Source: Methylobacterium sp. AMS5 (GTDB lineage: Bacteria; Pseudomonadota; Alphaproteobacteria; Rhizobiales; Beijerinckiaceae). From it: a stretch of 64,000 nucleotides of DNA. The stretch is from positions 5,213,501 through 5,277,500 of the forward strand of contig NZ_CP006992.1 of NCBI RefSeq assembly GCF_001542815.1, read 5' to 3'. Position 1 is the stretch's first letter. Every line of letters starts with the position of its first letter. Below the pieces are notes generated by a model. The model was not told the origin of the DNA and did no database searches. It saw nothing but the letters and a program-made list of their open reading frames with translations. Position numbers and translations under genes: made by a program. Of this stretch, positions 52,757 to 61,927 are shown piece by piece.

Positions 52757-54691
52757 TCAGGCAACCGGCTCCGAGCGCCGCGCCTCTTCCAGCAGCAGGC
52801 GCTCGTCCTCGGCCCGCTTGAGCGCCTCGCGGGCGGCATCCGCCTCGCGCTGGCGGTTCCAGAGCGCGGCATAGACGCCCCCGCGGGCGAGCAGTTCGGC
52901 GTGATTGCCTCGCTCGACCACGCGGCCCTTGTCCAGCACGAGAATCTCGTCGGCGTTGATGACCGTCGACAGGCGGTGCGCGATGACCAAGGTGGTGCGG
53001 CCCTGGCTGACTCGGTCGAGGGCCGTCTGGATCTCGCGCTCGGTGAACGAGTCGAGCGCCGAGGTGGCCTCGTCGAGCACGAGGATCGGCGGACCTTTGA
53101 GGATGGTGCGGGCGATCGCGACGCGCTGTTTCTCGCCGCCCGAGAGCTTCAGCCCGCGCTCGCCCACCGGCGTGTCGTAGCCCTCCGGCAGGCTCTCGAT
53201 GAAGCGGTCGATCTGGGCGAGGCGGGCGGCCTCACGCACTTCGGCCTCGGTCGCGTCCCAGCGGCCGTAGCGGATGTTGTAGCCGATCGTGTCGTTGAAC
53301 AGCACCGTGTCCTGCGGGACCATGCCGATCGCCGCGCGCAGCGAATCCTGGCGGACGGCGGTGATGTCCTGGCCGTCGATGGTGATGCGGCCGGCCCCCG
53401 GCTCGTAGAAGCGGAAGAGGAGGCGCGACAGCGTGGATTTGCCCGCCCCCGAGGGGCCGACGATGGCCACGGTCTTCCCGGCCGGCACCTCGAACGAGAC
53501 CCCGCGCAGGATCGGCCGCTCCGGGATGTAGGCGAAGCGCACGTCCTCGAAGCGCACCGTGCCGGCCTCGACCTTCAGCGGGGGCGCGCCCGCGCGGTCG
53601 GCGATCTCCGGGTTGCGGTGGAGGATCAGGAACATGTCGTCGATGTCGATCAGCGCCTGTTTGATCTCGCGGTAGATCATGCCCATGAAGTTCAGGGGCA
53701 TCGAGAGCTGAATCAGCATCGTGTTGACGAGCACGAAGCCGCCGATGGTGGTGTTGCCCGCCATGATGTCGCGGGCGGCCAGGAGCATCACCGCCGTCAT
53801 GCCGAGGGTGAAGATCACCGCCTGGCCGGCATTGAGCACGGCGAGGGAGACGTAGGTTTGCGTCGAGGCCTTCTCGTAGCGCTTCATCGACGCGTCGTAG
53901 CGGTCGGTCTCGCGCGCTTCCGCGCCGAAATACTTCACCGTCTCGAAGTTCAGCAGTGAATCGACCGCCTTGGTGTTGGCTTCGGTGTCCGAGTTGTTCA
54001 TCCGGCGGCGGATGCCGATGCGCCACTCGGTCGCCTTCCAGGTGAAGCCGAGATAGCTCGCGATCATCGCCGCCACGACCGCCGAGTAGAGCCAGTCGAA
54101 CTCGTAGGCGAGGATGCCGAGCACGAGGACCAGCTCGACGATGGTCGGCACCAGCGTCAGCACCATCAGGCGCGACAATTCCTCGATGCCGGAGCGGCCG
54201 CGTTCCAGCACACGGGTGAGGCCGCCGGTCTTGCGCTCCAGGTGGAAGCGCAGGGACAGGCGATGCATGTGCTCGAAGGTCTGGAGCGCGAGCTTGCGCA
54301 CGGCGTGCATCGCGACCTTGGCGAACAGCCCGTCGCGGACCTGCGTCAGCCCGGCCATGGCGATCCGCGACAGACCATAGAGGGCGATCAGGAGGAAGGG
54401 AGCCGACAGGAGCCCGGCCGGCACGGCAGCCGCGGCGGCCTCTCCGGTGCCGTCCTTGGAGCCGATCGCCGCGACCAGCGCGTCGGTGGCCCATTTGAAG
54501 GTGAAGGGCATCACCATCGTCGCCGCCTTGGCAACGAACAGGAGGCCGAAGGCGAGGAAGACCCGGCGCTGAAGATCGATCCGGCCGTGTGGCCAGAGAT
54601 AGGGCCAGAGCCGGCGATAGGTCGTCAGGAGGCCAGGGCGTTCGAGGGGCGCGGACGCGCCCTCCCCCGCCGGCACGGGTGCATTTGCCAT
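52757..54691 (-). CDS. Atm1-type ABC exporter (heavy-metal/glutathione complex transporter)
   Basis: A 644-residue half-transporter with N-terminal six-TM domain (about 25-330) and C-terminal ATPase. Walker A is GPSGAGKST, the signature LSGGEKQR and Walker B ILVLDEATSALD. VKYFGAEAREtype (NFETVKYFGAEARE) is characteristic of the Atm1/HMT1 branch that exports glutathione-polysulfide or metal-glutathione complexes across the inner membrane. ATG 54691 is followed by a Pro/Ala-rich leader; an upstream frame to 54742 has no support. The stop is bounded by repeat R2 copy b. Substrate inferred from family. Confidence 0.9.
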   Translation of the reverse strand: MANAPVPAGEGASAPLERPGLLTTYRRLWPYLWPHGRIDLQRRVFLAFGLLFVAKAATMVMPFTFKWATDALVAAIGSKDGTGEAAAAAVPAGLLSAPFLLIALYGLSRIAMAGLTQVRDGLFAKVAMHAVRKLALQTFEHMHRLSLRFHLERKTGGLTRVLERGRSGIEELSRLMVLTLVPTIVELVLVLGILAYEFDWLYSAVVAAMIASYLGFTWKATEWRIGIRRRMNNSDTEANTKAVDSLLNFETVKYFGAEARETDRYDASMKRYEKASTQTYVSLAVLNAGQAVIFTLGMTAVMLLAARDIMAGNTTIGGFVLVNTMLIQLSMPLNFMGMIYREIKQALIDIDDMFLILHRNPEIADRAGAPPLKVEAGTVRFEDVRFAYIPERPILRGVSFEVPAGKTVAIVGPSGAGKSTLSRLLFRFYEPGAGRITIDGQDITAVRQDSLRAAIGMVPQDTVLFNDTIGYNIRYGRWDATEAEVREAARLAQIDRFIESLPEGYDTPVGERGLKLSGGEKQRVAIARTILKGPPILVLDEATSALDSFTEREIQTALDRVSQGRTTLVIAHRLSTVINADEILVLDKGRVVERGNHAELLARGGVYAALWNRQREADAAREALKRAEDERLLLEEARRSEPVA

Positions 54692-54800
54692 GATGAGGTT
54701 CGAAGAGATCTTTCGGCGCCAGGCGGCCGTCGCGAGGCGCATATAGGCGCTCGCACCGGATCGCGCATCCTGTTCGCGCCTCGGACCTCCGCGCGTTCCG

Positions 54801-56351
54801 TCAGGTCCGGCGGTCCAAGCCGCTTCTGGCGGACGGCGCGCTCGGCGTGGACTCGTTCTTCGGCAGCACGAACATCTGGCCGGGATAGATCCGGTTCGGG
54901 TCGCGGATCTGGTCTTGATTGGCGTCGTAGATCACGGTGTAGCGGTTGCCGCGGCCATAGATGCGCCGGCTGATCTGCCACAGGCTGTCACCGCGCGTGA
55001 TCCGGGCGGTGGCGACTTCCGGCACGAACACAGCACCCCCCTCGGTGCCGTCCGGACGGCGCGGCGAGAGCGCGGCGGCTTTGCCATCCGCACCCGGCGT
55101 CGGTGCCGATGCAGCCAGCGACGCGGTGCCGGACGCAGCCGGACGCTCCGGCCCGGTCCCCGCCGCGCTGCTTGCCCTGGGCGGGGGAGCCGTGGGGCTC
55201 GGCGCGGCCCCCACTTCCCCGGATTTGAGCTTCGGCGCAGGCGGCGCCGTCGCAGCAGGCTTGCCCGTCGCAGCCGGTGCTGTTTTCTCGGCCGGGCTGT
55301 TGTCGGCGGAGCGCGTCGGCGACACGCTGTCGGGATAGGCGAAGGCGACTTCGGCGCGAGCCTTGACCTTGCCGCCCCCCGAATCGACGGAATCGACGCG
55401 GATGCGGTAGGCGCCCGGCTTCACCCCGCGCCCGATCGTGAACGCCACCCGCCCGTCGGCTCCGGATTGTCCCGAGGCGACCATGGTATCGTTGAGGTAG
55501 AGGCGCAGGCTGCTCCACGCCGTCGTCTGGCCGGTGACGTGCAGGCGCCCGCCCTCTTGCGCATCCACGCTGACGATGCGAAGAGCGCCCGCCTCGGAGG
55601 CCGCCTTGCCGGCTTCTCGCGTTCCCTCGGCTGCTCTCGACTCGGGCCCGGCGCGGCCGGGCGCTTCGGCGGCAACCGTGGCCGGCGCCTTGCCGGAGGC
55701 GTCAGGCGCGCCGGGTTGAGACAGAACCCGCGTCGGCGCGTCCGGGGCCGTCAGGGCGATCAGCGGCTTGGTGTTGCGCGTCTCGGCCACCACGACGGTC
55801 ACGCTCTCGCGCCCCGGCAGCGGCTTTCCGTCGGCGCCCGTGGCGCGCAGGGCGATGTCGCTCGAGCCCGGCGGCAGGTCCGGCGGCGTCAGGGCGAACT
55901 GCCCGGAGGCGTCGGCCTGAGCGCTGGCGAAGGGTTGCCCGTCGCGCAGCAGCTCGATGCGACTATTCGGTGCTGCGCGCCCGGCGATCACGCTCGCTCC
56001 GTCGGGTTCGACGCGCACGATGTCGAAGGTCGGCGTGCCATCATCCGCGCGCGGCCTCGCATCGGCCGCGGTCGGCTCTCGCTGCCCGATCCCCTCTTGC
56101 CCGATCCCCTCTTGCGAGAGGGCTCCGAGGGCGGCATGAGAGGAGTCCGTCGAGGGCGCCTTACCCGCCCGGTCGCCGATCTGCGTCCCGGCCGAAGGCT
56201 TGTCCGGCGTGGCCGGTGTTTCGGCAGAAGGATTGACCGCCGCGTTGCGCTTGAGAAGCTCTCCGGTCCCGAACAACGCGACCACCATGGCGAAGCCGCC
56301 GAGCAGGCCCGCAATCGCGAGGACGATGCTTCGCCGAACCTCAGCCGTCAT
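54801..56351 (-). CDS. Membrane-anchored LysM-domain protein
   Basis: A 516-residue envelope protein. One N-terminal TM helix (IVLAIAGLLGGFAMVVALFGTGEL, residues 9-32) is followed by a long Ala/Pro/Thr-rich periplasmic stretch with two Ig-like beta segments (DIVRVEPDGASVIAGRAAP; RIVSVDAQEGGRLHVTGQ). The C-terminus has a LysM domain (RGDSLWQISRRIYGRGNRY, then TVIYDANQDQIRDPNRIYPGQMF, about 450-500), which binds peptidoglycan. A 15-bp tandem repeat encodes EGIGQEGIGQ at about residues 80-89. The protein probably scaffolds between membrane and wall; no catalytic site is seen. Confidence 0.8.
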   Translation of the reverse strand: MTAEVRRSIVLAIAGLLGGFAMVVALFGTGELLKRNAAVNPSAETPATPDKPSAGTQIGDRAGKAPSTDSSHAALGALSQEGIGQEGIGQREPTAADARPRADDGTPTFDIVRVEPDGASVIAGRAAPNSRIELLRDGQPFASAQADASGQFALTPPDLPPGSSDIALRATGADGKPLPGRESVTVVVAETRNTKPLIALTAPDAPTRVLSQPGAPDASGKAPATVAAEAPGRAGPESRAAEGTREAGKAASEAGALRIVSVDAQEGGRLHVTGQTTAWSSLRLYLNDTMVASGQSGADGRVAFTIGRGVKPGAYRIRVDSVDSGGGKVKARAEVAFAYPDSVSPTRSADNSPAEKTAPAATGKPAATAPPAPKLKSGEVGAAPSPTAPPPRASSAAGTGPERPAASGTASLAASAPTPGADGKAAALSPRRPDGTEGGAVFVPEVATARITRGDSLWQISRRIYGRGNRYTVIYDANQDQIRDPNRIYPGQMFVLPKNESTPSAPSARSGLDRRT

Positions 56352-56567
56352 GGCCGTCTACTCCCGTACGCTACGGGCCGCCGCGGATGCGCACGATGTG
56401 CCGCCGCGTGTCGAAAACCCGTCTAAATCCGGTGACATATTAACGAACATGAGAAGAACACCAAAGCTCGAACACGGCCGCGCCGTCGTTTCCTCGGCAA
56501 ACTCAGCAATCTGTTGCTTGGAGAAAGGCCCGGCCGTGTCCCGCCGTCGCGATCGGGGAGGCGCGTG

Positions 56568-57170
56568 ATGGTGCCGCTCACCTCCGTCTGCGTCTATTGC
56601 GGTTCCGGCTTCGGCGGCGATCCGGCCTTCGCCGACGCTGCCCAGCGGCTCGGCACGGCGCTGGCCCGTCAGGGGATCAAGCTCGTCTATGGTGGCGGCA
56701 ATGTCGGCCTGATGGGCGCCGTCGCGAGTGCGACGCTCGAGGCGGGCGGCTACGTCACCGGCATCATCCCGGATTTCCTGAAGTCGCGCGAGCGGATGCT
56801 CGATGCGGTGCAGGAGACGATCGTCGTCTCCGACATGCACACCCGCAAGCGGCTGATGTTCGACCACGCCGACGCCTTCGTTGCCCTGCCCGGCGGCATC
56901 GGCACGCTGGAGGAACTGGTCGAGCAGCTCACCTGGGCCCAGCTCGGCCAGCACCGTAAGCCGATCCTGCTGCTCTCGGTGAATGGCTTCTGGGACCCGC
57001 TGATCACCCTGATCGACCACATGCGTGCCCACGGCTTCATCCGTGAGGGGCTCGATCTGAACTACCTCGTCGGCGAGGATCCCGACCTTGTCGTGGATAC
57101 GCTGCGCGAGGTTTTGGCCCGGGTCGAGCCGGCGCCGATGGTGGATGAACTGATCGAGAAGCGCTTCTGA
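56568..57170 (+). CDS. LOG family protein (Rossmann-fold, cytokinin-activating type)
   Basis: A 200-residue protein with the LOG/TIGR00730 motifs VYGGGNVGLMG (about 41-51) and LPGGIGTLEEL (about 107-117), the PGGxGTxxE motif that binds nucleoside monophosphates. Members cleave cytokinin riboside 5'-monophosphates or AMP to release base and ribose 5-phosphate. MVPLTSVCVYCGSGFG at the N-terminus is typical. Its stop and the next start share one base (TGATGG), so the two are coupled. Cytokinin release is plausible in a plant-associated genus but not shown. Confidence 0.88.
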   Translation: MVPLTSVCVYCGSGFGGDPAFADAAQRLGTALARQGIKLVYGGGNVGLMGAVASATLEAGGYVTGIIPDFLKSRERMLDAVQETIVVSDMHTRKRLMFDHADAFVALPGGIGTLEELVEQLTWAQLGQHRKPILLLSVNGFWDPLITLIDHMRAHGFIREGLDLNYLVGEDPDLVVDTLREVLARVEPAPMVDELIEKRF

Positions 57171-57973
57171 TGGCAGCCACGATCGAGCCCGGCCAGACCA
57201 TCGCCGGCGAGCACCAGGGCGAGCATTACGGGACGGTGCTGGCCCGCCTCTCGCGCAATGCCGCCGTCCAGCGGTACCTCGAAATCGGCGTTGCCTTCGG
57301 CGACATCTTTTCAGGCATCGCCTGCCGTCATGGCATCGCCGTCGATCCGGGGTTCCAGCTCAAGACCAACATCGCGGCCAACAAAGCCCGGGTCTCGCTG
57401 TTTCAGGTGATGAGCGATGTGTTCTTCGCGAACCTGAGCCTGCGCCGTCACGTCGGCGGCCGGATCGATCTCGCCTTCCTCGACGGCATGCACCTGTTCG
57501 AGTTCCTGCTGCGGGATTTCTTCAACACGGAGGCGATCTGCCGGCGGGATTCGATCATCGTGATGCACGACTGCCTGCCGGTGGCTGAGCCGATGGCCGA
57601 CCGCGACCCGATGCAGGCCGGCATTCGCGGGCGCGGCACCCCGTTCGAGAACTGGTGGACCGGCGACGTCTGGAAGATCGTGCCGATCCTGAAGCGCTAC
57701 CGGCCGGATCTCGACGTGATGCTCGTGGACGCCGCGCCCACGGGCCTCGTGATCGTCACCGGCCTCGATCCGTCCTCGCGCACGCTCAAGACGAACTACG
57801 ACGCGATCATCGAGGAGTTCTCGCGGCTGCCCAACACGGCCGCCGAGATCGCGCAGGTCTATGCCGAGCACCCGATCGTGCCGACGACCGAGGCTTTGCG
57901 CCGCCTGAGCGGACGTTCCTACGCCCATCGTGGCGGGTTGCGTGGAAAGCTCGCTAACGCAATTGGTATATGA
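57170..57973 (+). CDS. Class I SAM methyltransferase-like protein
   Basis: A 267-residue protein translationally coupled to the LOG gene. The Rossmann-type start YLEIGVAFGDIFSGIACRHGIAVDPGF (about 36-62) and DLAFLDGMHLFEFLLRDFFNTE (about 99-120), then IVMHDCLPV, follow the pattern of class I methyltransferases acting on secondary metabolites or glycans (Methyltransf_24 type). No signal peptide or TM. The C-terminal third (about residues 180-267) lacks known motifs. Substrate unknown; the low-GC island begins right after its stop. Confidence 0.7.
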   Translation: MAATIEPGQTIAGEHQGEHYGTVLARLSRNAAVQRYLEIGVAFGDIFSGIACRHGIAVDPGFQLKTNIAANKARVSLFQVMSDVFFANLSLRRHVGGRIDLAFLDGMHLFEFLLRDFFNTEAICRRDSIIVMHDCLPVAEPMADRDPMQAGIRGRGTPFENWWTGDVWKIVPILKRYRPDLDVMLVDAAPTGLVIVTGLDPSSRTLKTNYDAIIEEFSRLPNTAAEIAQVYAEHPIVPTTEALRRLSGRSYAHRGGLRGKLANAIGI

Positions 57974-58049
57974 AGTTGACGGCTAGTGTTTTGAAAGGAA
58001 TGCTACTATTCCGCATCCCTTTTTCACGGGCGCCTTAACTGTGTTCGGA

Positions 58050-58244
58050 TCAACTTTCTTTCTTGCTGAAATTCAGCGGCGGCGAGGCATCGCTGGCGGA
58101 CTCAACTTTCCCATGATTTTTTTGTGCAGACCATTTTGCCTTCCAGGCAGCATAATAATTACGATTAGCTTGCACCAGCTCATCAACTGAGGTTATGTCA
58201 TTCTTAACAAGTTGGTCAGAGCGAATCGGTGCAGTTTTTGGCAT
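58050..58244 (-). CDS. Small hypothetical protein, divergent from avcD-like gene
   Basis: A 64-residue protein (MPKTAPIRSDQLVKNDITSV) with GAGG 6 nt before ATG 58244 on the minus strand, rich in Lys, Asn and Ser, with a probable central helix (VDELVQANRNYYAAWKAKW) and a polar tail ending NFSKKES. No family recognised. It is low-GC like the adjacent deaminase, and its start is 61 bp from that gene's start, so they share one intergenic promoter region. It could be a regulator or antitoxin of the deaminase, or an unrelated passenger; no direct evidence decides. Confidence 0.55.
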   Translation of the reverse strand: MPKTAPIRSDQLVKNDITSVDELVQANRNYYAAWKAKWSAQKNHGKVESASDASPPLNFSKKES

Positions 58245-58305
58245 GACGCGCCTCTAATCGGCTTCGTAATTACCTTGCCATTTTTCAGCGATTCGGAACA
58301 GTCTC

Positions 58306-59829
58306 GTGGTCGCAAATATTCCCGAAATCCCCTATCCTGAAATATTTTTTGGAATTGTTGCTCCAATCGGCGGGGATGTTAAAGCTTGTGTTAAAGATTT
58401 ATCCCGAGCTCTGAATGCCTTGAAATACGAAGTTATTGAGATAAAAGTAACTGATGTATTCGCCCCTATTGCAAAGAATATAATTCCTGAAGTGCCACTT
58501 AGTTCCGCGCCTGTTTTTGAGAGATATGACTCTTACATTAATTACGGCAATCAAATCCGACAGAAAATTTCGGACAACTCTTTTCTTGCTGCTTTGACCA
58601 TCGGTCGAATTACATATCAGAGAAACAAAAGAGCCAAGCCCGACGGTGAGGGCTTGTATTCGCAGAAGGCATATATCCTGCACCAATTCAAGAGGAAGGA
58701 AGAAATAGATTTATTTCGATCTGTATATGGTAGATTGTTTTTTCAAGTATCTGTCTATTCACGTCGCGGCTCGCGAGTCGATTACTTGGCAAGGCAATTC
58801 GCTCACGGAAAGCACAGCTCCAATATCAATGATTTCAAAACTGATGCCGAAAAAATTGTTCAACGCGACGAAAATGAGCAGGCCGTCGGGCACGGCCAAA
58901 AAGTATCAAAAATATTCCACGATGCAGATTTAATTATCAATCTTGATCTTAGTAAGCCGTCGCGCTCTTGGCAGATTGACCGCTTCTGCGACCTTTTATT
59001 TGGGAGGAATAATATATCTCCAAATAAAATAGAATATGGAATGTTTATTGCGAAGGCTGCCGCATTGAGGACGTTGGATTTATCGAGACAGGTCGGGGCA
59101 GCTATATTCTCACAACAAGGTGAAATTATATCAATAGGGTCCAATGAAGTCCCAAAAGCGGGTGGTGGTACGTACTGGTCTGATGAAGAAATAGATGACC
59201 GAGAATATGTACGTGAGCAGGATTCTAATGAAGTAAGGAAGATCGAAATATTGCTGGGACTATTTGATGCGATGGGGGTCAATCCTGATGACCACATTGG
59301 CAAGAGTTCTGTTAAAGACTCGCAGTTTATGGATGCTTTGGAGTATGGGCGAATCATCCATGCAGAAATGTGCGCTATCACGGATGCTGCTCGTCTCGGG
59401 CGGTCTCTAAAATCAGGTACTCTATTTTCAACTGCATTTCCGTGCCACATGTGCGCGAAGCATATTGTTTCCGCTGGCATTGAGACAGTCATATTTCTTG
59501 AGCCGTATCCAAAGAGCTTGGCAATGGATCTCCATACAGATTCTATAAGTATCGAGGGGGCTGATCGAGGTAAATATCAATATTACCCTTGCGTAAGGTT
59601 CGAGCATTTTTATGGCATTACACCTAGGAGATATAGAGAGCTATTTGAGCGTGGAAAGCGAAAGGACGACGAAACAGGTCAATACAAGGATTGGATAAAG
59701 GCAGATCCGCGTCCTAATTTAGATGTCAAGACACCTTTCTATGTTGAAGTTGAAGAAATCATCGTTGGAGAATACATCAAAAGCCGGATTGAGGCTGGGC
59801 TGTTTGGTGACGACGTATTTTCCGTGTAA
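58306..59829 (+). CDS. Anti-phage dCTP deaminase (AvcD/CdaA-type)
   Basis: A 507-residue two-domain protein. The N-terminal half (FFGIVAPIGGDVKACVKDL, residues 14-32) is a P-loop-like nucleotide-binding domain. The C-terminal half is a zinc cytidine/deoxycytidylate deaminase with His352-Ala-Glu354 (HAEMCAITDAARLG) and Cys380/Cys383 (FPCHMCAKHI), the metal ligands and general base. This fused layout is that of anti-phage deaminases that deplete dCTP on infection. GGAA lies 7 nt before GTG 58306. It is markedly AT-rich, inserted between the methyltransferase gene and cysS. Phage defence is inferred from the family. Confidence 0.85.
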   Translation: MVANIPEIPYPEIFFGIVAPIGGDVKACVKDLSRALNALKYEVIEIKVTDVFAPIAKNIIPEVPLSSAPVFERYDSYINYGNQIRQKISDNSFLAALTIGRITYQRNKRAKPDGEGLYSQKAYILHQFKRKEEIDLFRSVYGRLFFQVSVYSRRGSRVDYLARQFAHGKHSSNINDFKTDAEKIVQRDENEQAVGHGQKVSKIFHDADLIINLDLSKPSRSWQIDRFCDLLFGRNNISPNKIEYGMFIAKAAALRTLDLSRQVGAAIFSQQGEIISIGSNEVPKAGGGTYWSDEEIDDREYVREQDSNEVRKIEILLGLFDAMGVNPDDHIGKSSVKDSQFMDALEYGRIIHAEMCAITDAARLGRSLKSGTLFSTAFPCHMCAKHIVSAGIETVIFLEPYPKSLAMDLHTDSISIEGADRGKYQYYPCVRFEHFYGITPRRYRELFERGKRKDDETGQYKDWIKADPRPNLDVKTPFYVEVEEIIVGEYIKSRIEAGLFGDDVFSV

Positions 59830-59873
59830 TTTATGGACATATTCATGCGGTAGATGTCGTTTCCATTTCAGTT

Positions 59874-61262
59874 CTAGCCCGCCACCGTCCAAGTGGTGGT
59901 GCCGTCCTTGTTGTCCTTCACGCTCACGCCCATGGCGGTGAGCGCGTCGCGCACCCGGTCGGAGGCCGCCCAGTCCTTCGCGGCGCGGGCGGCCTTGCGC
60001 TCGGCGATCAGCGCCGCGACCCGTGCCACATCGATGCCGGCCGCGCCGACCCGCTCCGCCTCGCGCTGCGCCTGCGTGACGGCCAGGAAGCCCATCAGGC
60101 CCGCGCCGGCCTTGAGCGCCGATGCGTTGGTGCCGGCAAGGCGATGCAATTCGCCGAGGGCCGCCGGCGTGTTCAGGTCGTCGCAGAGCGCCTCGACCAC
60201 GCCTACGGGCGGCTCCGCGTCGGGCGCCGCTTCGCCGGCGGCCTCGTACCAGCGATCCAGCATCCGGCTCGATTCCTCCAGGCCGCGCAGGGTCCAGTCG
60301 ATCGGCTGCCGGTAGTGGGTCTTGAGCATGTTGAGGCGCACGACTTCGCCCGGCCAGTCGTCCAGCACCTGGCGGATGGTGATGAAGTTGCCGAGCGACT
60401 TCGACATCTTCTCCCCCTCGACCTGCAGGAAGCCGTTGTGGAGCCAGACACGGGCCATCACGTCGGTGCCGAAGCAGCAGCGCGACTGGGCCACCTCGTT
60501 CTCGTGGTGGGGGAAGATCAGGTCGAGGCCGCCGGCATGGATGTCGAAGGTTTCGCCCAGATGCTTCCACGACATGGCCGAGCACTCGATGTGCCAGCCG
60601 GGCCGGCCGGCTCGGTCGATTCCGCAGGGTGAGGGCCAGGACGGTTCGCCCGCCTTCGAGGGCTTCCACAGCACGAAGTCGAGCGGCGAGCGCTTGTAGG
60701 GCGCGACCTCGACCCGGGCGCCCGATTCCATCTCGTCGAGCGGGCGCTTCGAGAGCGCGCCGTAATCGGGCATGGAAGGCACGTCGAACAGAACGTGTCC
60801 TTCCGCCACGTAGGCGTGGCCGGCTGCGACCAGCCCCTCGATCAGCCGGTGCATCTCGGCGATGTGGTCGGTCGCCCGCGGCTCGATGAAGCGCGCCGGA
60901 TCGCCCGCGCGGTTCACATCGTCGGCCATGAGCACGCCGAGGTCGCGGATGTCGCGGTGGAACTGTGCCAGCGTGCCGTCGGTCAGTTCGCGGATGGTGA
61001 TGCCGCGTTCGAGCGCGCGGGCGTTGATCTTGTCGTCCACGTCCGTGACGTTGCGGGCATAGGTGACGTGCGCCGGCCCGTAGAGGTGACGCAGCAGCCG
61101 GAACAGCAGGTCGAAGACGATGATCGGCCGCGCGTTGCCGATATGCGCCGCGTCGTACACCGTCGGCCCGCAGGCATACATCCGCACGTTCGTCGGATCG
61201 ATCGGGACGAAGGCTGCCTTCTCGCGGGTCAGCGTGTTGTAGAGGCGCAACATCGGCGTCAT
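59874..61262 (-). CDS. cysS: Cysteinyl-tRNA synthetase
   Basis: A 462-residue class I synthetase charging tRNA-Cys. The first zinc Cys is in [10 protein letters not shown] (about 28-37), the HIGH signature is AAHIGNARP, further zinc ligands lie in the [10 protein letters not shown] segment, and KMSKS is [11 protein letters not shown] (near residue 270). The C-terminal DALR/anticodon domain ends [20 protein letters not shown] 61262 is chosen; ATG 61253 is also possible. The preceding 100 codons of open frame upstream are not conserved. The low-GC island ends about 45 bp from its stop codon. Confidence 0.96.
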   Translation of the reverse strand: MTPMLRLYNTLTREKAAFVPIDPTNVRMYACGPTVYDAAHIGNARPIIVFDLLFRLLRHLYGPAHVTYARNVTDVDDKINARALERGITIRELTDGTLAQFHRDIRDLGVLMADDVNRAGDPARFIEPRATDHIAEMHRLIEGLVAAGHAYVAEGHVLFDVPSMPDYGALSKRPLDEMESGARVEVAPYKRSPLDFVLWKPSKAGEPSWPSPCGIDRAGRPGWHIECSAMSWKHLGETFDIHAGGLDLIFPHHENEVAQSRCCFGTDVMARVWLHNGFLQVEGEKMSKSLGNFITIRQVLDDWPGEVVRLNMLKTHYRQPIDWTLRGLEESSRMLDRWYEAAGEAAPDAEPPVGVVEALCDDLNTPAALGELHRLAGTNASALKAGAGLMGFLAVTQAQREAERVGAAGIDVARVAALIAERKAARAAKDWAASDRVRDALTAMGVSVKDNKDGTTTWTVAG

Positions 61263-61590
61263 CGACTGCGTTCCTGCCGGGCTTTCCCGGCCTCCCCTGC
61301 GGCCTGTGCCGCCCTCGTCGTTTGTCGTTGCGGCCCAGCATCTTCCGCTGGCCGTCACGCGCCGCCGGACGGCACCGCTGCCACAGTGTCGCCGGAGCCG
61401 CCGGCCGCCGCTGTTGCGCTGCCGCGACGGTCGCCGCGCCAGGGTTGGGCTACCGCAAAACGGTGATGAATTCGAGCGGGGCGGCGGATCTGCCCTCCCG
61501 CAACCGACCGAAGGCGGGCCGGCAAGGATTTGTTTACCGCGCCGTCCGAACACTCCGCACTCGAACGAACCCGTTCACAAGGTTTTCACC
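61263..61590. other. Intergenic region between cysS and a secreted protein gene
   Basis: A 328-bp divergent gap that should carry promoters for both genes. Only shadow ORFs of Arg-rich composition are present. Nothing else identifiable. Confidence 0.4.
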
Positions 61591-61914
61591 ATGCGCCGCA
61601 CGGTCGCCGCCCTCTTCGTCCTCGCCACCGCCGCCCTCCCGGCCATCGCCGGCAGTGAGCCCGCGCTTGCGCCCAAGCCTGTCGAGAAGACGTTCCTGAT
61701 TCCGGCCGAAGACGGTTACGGCGTCGGCGAGTGCCTCAGCGGCGGCCCGAGCGAGTGCGGACAGGTCGTCGCCAACGCGTGGTGCGAGTCGCAGGGCTTT
61801 GCCAGCGCCGCCGATTACGGCGTCGCCGCGCAGGACGAGTATACCGGCGCCATCGGCGACGCTGCTCCGGTGAAGAGCGCGCCGCGCCCGCTGCGCATCA
61901 CCTGCCAGGATTGA
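61591..61914 (+). CDS. Small secreted hypothetical protein
   Basis: A 107-residue protein with a clear signal peptide (AALFVLATAALPAIAGS) and a mature part containing four Cys residues (GECLSGGPSECGQ, ANAWCESQG and the C-terminal ITCQD), suggesting two disulfides in the periplasm. The ECLSGGPSECGQVVANAWCESQGF segment resembles short Cys-rich proteins common next to envelope genes in Rhizobiales. ATG 61591 is preceded by CAAGG about 10 nt upstream. Function unknown. Confidence 0.65.
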   Translation: MRRTVAALFVLATAALPAIAGSEPALAPKPVEKTFLIPAEDGYGVGECLSGGPSECGQVVANAWCESQGFASAADYGVAAQDEYTGAIGDAAPVKSAPRPLRITCQD

Positions 61915-61927
61915 TTCGGCGGACGCC

